A stretch of DNA of 42,335 bases, from contig CAJXBG010000021.1 in assembly GCA_913050215.1 (NCBI GenBank), forward strand, positions 1 through 42,335, written 5' to 3'. This document shows positions 40,239 to 42,335 of the stretch, piece by piece. The position numbers and the translations under genes are program-made. Source of the stretch: an uncultured Gammaproteobacteria bacterium (GTDB lineage: Bacteria; Pseudomonadota; Gammaproteobacteria; Pseudomonadales; Azotimanducaceae). Position 1 is the first letter of the stretch, and every line of letters begins with the position of its first letter. The notes under the pieces were generated by a model. The model saw only the letters and a program-made list of their open reading frames with translations. It was not told the origin of the DNA and made no database searches.

Positions 40239-42335
40239 CTAGAATGTTTTGCCGAGTTCAAATTGGAAAACCTCAGCTTCATCGCCGGGCTTTTTATTAA
40301 ATGGCGTTGATAAACTGAAGCTGATGGGGGCAAAGCCCGTGATCCAGGTCACCGCTATACCGGCAGAATAACGTAATTCACCATTATCAAGATCGTAGCA
40401 AACTTCGCTAACAGGGGCGCAATTAGTATTGAAAACATTACCTGCATCGACAAAGAGTACCGACTTAATCTGTCTTTGATCCTCAATAAATGGCAGCGGG
40501 AACAACACCTCAGCGGTAGCTTCGATTACCAAGTTTCCGCCTATGGGGTCAATTCTGCGAAACGTATCATTAGGTGCGGGCGTTGATCTTGGGCCCAATG
40601 TATTCGTTTCATAGCCTCTAACCGAGCCAAACCCTCCCGAATAGAAATTCTTGTAAAAAGGATAAGTTTCCGTGCCGCCATAAGCGTCACCATACCCTAA
40701 CTCGGTTTTTAGTCGCAGCGTCAGGCCCCGCACCAAAGGAAAGAAAATCTGTCCGTTATAGTTAATTCGGTAGAACTCAAGCTCACTACCGGGGACTGAC
40801 ATTTCAAAAGAAATCGATTGAGACCGACCACCTGTTGGCAGCAGCCCCCGATTGAGCGCAGACATCTGGTAGGACGCTGAAAGGGTGATCAAATTAAATT
40901 TATTCCCCTCACGGTCAAGAAAATCTGAAATTTCCTGCGCTGGAACAACACCTTCTTTGATTTTCGTGTTTTCGTAGCCAACACTCATGCCTACCCGCGA
41001 TACTTCGCTGATAGGATAACCAAAATTAACACTGCCACCGAACGAGTCTGTAGAGAACCTGGCGATATTCCGCTCATCATAATCGCTGCTTCTATAAAAC
41101 ACAGAGTAACCACGACTCACACCGTCGACGGTGTAGTACGGATCAAAAAATGAGAAATTATATGAGGTCTGGAACCGGCTGTGGTTAACACCCACGTTCA
41201 CACTGTTACCCGTGCCAAACACATTATTTTGTTGATAACTGGCACCGAGGATGATGCCGGTAATTTGGGCGTAACCCAATGTTGCGGACACAGAGCCGGT
41301 CGGTTGTTCTTCCACGGTGTAATCGACATCGATTTGGTCGTCAGACCCGGCAACTGCTGGCGTCTCAACGTTAACTTCCTGGAAAAAACCTAAACGCTCA
41401 AGTCGTACCTTGGAGTGCTCGATGGCGGAAGTTGAAGCCCAGCCACTTTCAAGCTGACGCATCTCACGACGTAACACCTGATCCTGGGTAATGGTGTTAC
41501 CTCGAAAGTTAATTCGCCGCACATAGGCACGATTACCCGCATCCACGAAGAATTTTACGATAACGCCATCACCGGCGTCGTTGACAACAGGTTGCCCGGT
41601 TGCACTCGCAAACGTGTAGCCAGCATTACCCAGCGCTGTTTCAATCCGCTCTTCAGAGATAGTCATCAACTGTCTGGAAAACACCTGCCCTTCCCTGACC
41701 AGCAATAAACCCCGGATGCCAGCCTCAGGCACATCGTGCAATTCACCAGCGATATCCACTTCAGTGACAGAGAACCGCTCTCCTTCGGTCACGTTAATCG
41801 TTATGTAGATGTCTTCTTTGTCCGGTGAAATAGATACCTGAGTAGAATCGACCGTAAAGTTAAGATAACCGCTATCGAGGTAGAAGGATTCTAACGTTTC
41901 GAGATCGCCCGTTAACTTCTCTCTCGAATACTTATCGTCCTTGGTATAAAAGGAAAGCAGCGAAGGAAGTTTTAACTCAAGTGCCTCTAATAACTCTTCG
42001 TTGTCAAAAACTTTATTACCAACAATGTTGATGTGCTGAATACCCGAAACATTACCTTCGGTGACATTGATTTTTAAGGCCACTCGATTACGTGGCAATT
42101 CTTCAACGTCCGCGACGATCTTTGCTCCGTATCGGCCCTGCGAGACATACTGCCGCTCGAGATCGGTTCGTATGTGCTCCAGCGTTACCTTTTCGAAGAT
42201 TTGACCCTCTGATAATCCGGAGTTACTCAATCCCTCAAGCAGCGCTTCGCTTTTGATTGCTTTGTTTCCCTCAAGCTCTATCGAAGCAATAGAAGGACGT
42301 TCCTTGACAAGAATCACCAATACCGAACCGTCTCG
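40239..42335 (-). CDS. bamA: Outer membrane assembly factor BamA, N-terminus cut by the window edge
   Basis: BamA is the central pore of the BAM complex that inserts beta-barrel proteins into the outer membrane. About 698 residues are visible; the frame is open to the window end (RDGSVLVILVKERPSI), so the signal peptide and first part of POTRA 1 are missing. The POTRA domains cover roughly residues 1–330 and are followed by the barrel, with the GFGSVRGYETNTLGP motif on the substrate-lock loop (RGY, where E. coli has RGF). It ends in FELGKTF, the C-terminal Phe beta-signal. skp follows in the usual order. Confidence 0.96.
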   Translation of the reverse strand, partial: RDGSVLVILVKERPSIASIELEGNKAIKSEALLEGLSNSGLSEGQIFEKVTLEHIRTDLERQYVSQGRYGAKIVADVEELPRNRVALKINVTEGNVSGIQHINIVGNKVFDNEELLEALELKLPSLLSFYTKDDKYSREKLTGDLETLESFYLDSGYLNFTVDSTQVSISPDKEDIYITINVTEGERFSVTEVDIAGELHDVPEAGIRGLLLVREGQVFSRQLMTISEERIETALGNAGYTFASATGQPVVNDAGDGVIVKFFVDAGNRAYVRRINFRGNTITQDQVLRREMRQLESGWASTSAIEHSKVRLERLGFFQEVNVETPAVAGSDDQIDVDYTVEEQPTGSVSATLGYAQITGIILGASYQQNNVFGTGNSVNVGVNHSRFQTSYNFSFFDPYYTVDGVSRGYSVFYRSSDYDERNIARFSTDSFGGSVNFGYPISEVSRVGMSVGYENTKIKEGVVPAQEISDFLDREGNKFNLITLSASYQMSALNRGLLPTGGRSQSISFEMSVPGSELEFYRINYNGQIFFPLVRGLTLRLKTELGYGDAYGGTETYPFYKNFYSGGFGSVRGYETNTLGPRSTPAPNDTFRRIDPIGGNLVIEATAEVLFPLPFIEDQRQIKSVLFVDAGNVFNTNCAPVSEVCYDLDNGELRYSAGIAVTWITGFAPISFSLSTPFNKKPGDEAEVFQFELGKTF

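Overview
The window is a chromosomal segment of a gammaproteobacterium. Most of it is the conserved bam/lpx – dnaE – pyrG – eno – isp – nlpD – fdxA – mutS – recA – alaS – lysC – csrA neighbourhood known from Pseudomonas-like and enteric bacteria. GC content looks moderate and many proteins resemble those of marine Pseudomonadales-type lineages. I cannot name a genus from sequence alone.

Layout, left to right. (1) 1–2.5 kb: the 3' end of a GC-rich Baeyer-Villiger-type monooxygenase gene cut by the window edge, tRNA-Ser(GCU), tRNA-Arg(ACG), and a PaaX-like regulator followed by a fatty acid desaturase. (2) 2.5–8.7 kb, minus strand: csrA, lysC, alaS, recX and recA. The recA promoter carries a LexA box in the same place as in E. 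coli. (3) 9–12 kb, plus strand: mutS and fdxA, ending at hairpin terminators. (4) 12.3–26.6 kb, minus strand: nlpD, a DUF368 transporter, pcm, truD, ispF, ispD, ftsB, eno, kdsA, pyrG, tilS and dnaE, packed with many short overlaps. (5) 26.7–36 kb: an accessory block between dnaE and rnhB. It holds csaA, a VOC–ACT fusion, a cold shock gene, a decayed reading frame, two SDR dehydrogenases, an uncharacterised helical protein, a PhyH-type dioxygenase, an SMP-30 lactonase-like protein and a saccharopine-dehydrogenase-like enoyl reductase. (6) 36–42.3 kb, minus strand: bamA (cut by the edge), skp, lpxD, fabZ, lpxB and rnhB.

The backbone genes serve outer-membrane assembly (bamA, skp), lipid A and Kdo synthesis (lpxD, lpxB, kdsA), isoprenoid synthesis (ispD, ispF), cell division (ftsB, nlpD), DNA replication and repair (dnaE, mutS, recA, recX), and translation (alaS, tilS, truD and the tRNAs).

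The most interesting signals are departures from the textbook order. lpxA, accA, surE and rpoS are each missing from their usual slots, and three of the four junctions are closed almost seamlessly. The lpxD reading frame is full length only if translation starts at an AUC codon (or if the sequence has an indel), because no AUG, GUG or UUG exists at the right place. KdsA has the cysteine signature of the metal-dependent class. The accessory block around 29–34.6 kb looks like an undescribed catabolic set, and a short decayed helical-repeat-like coding remnant sits next to it.
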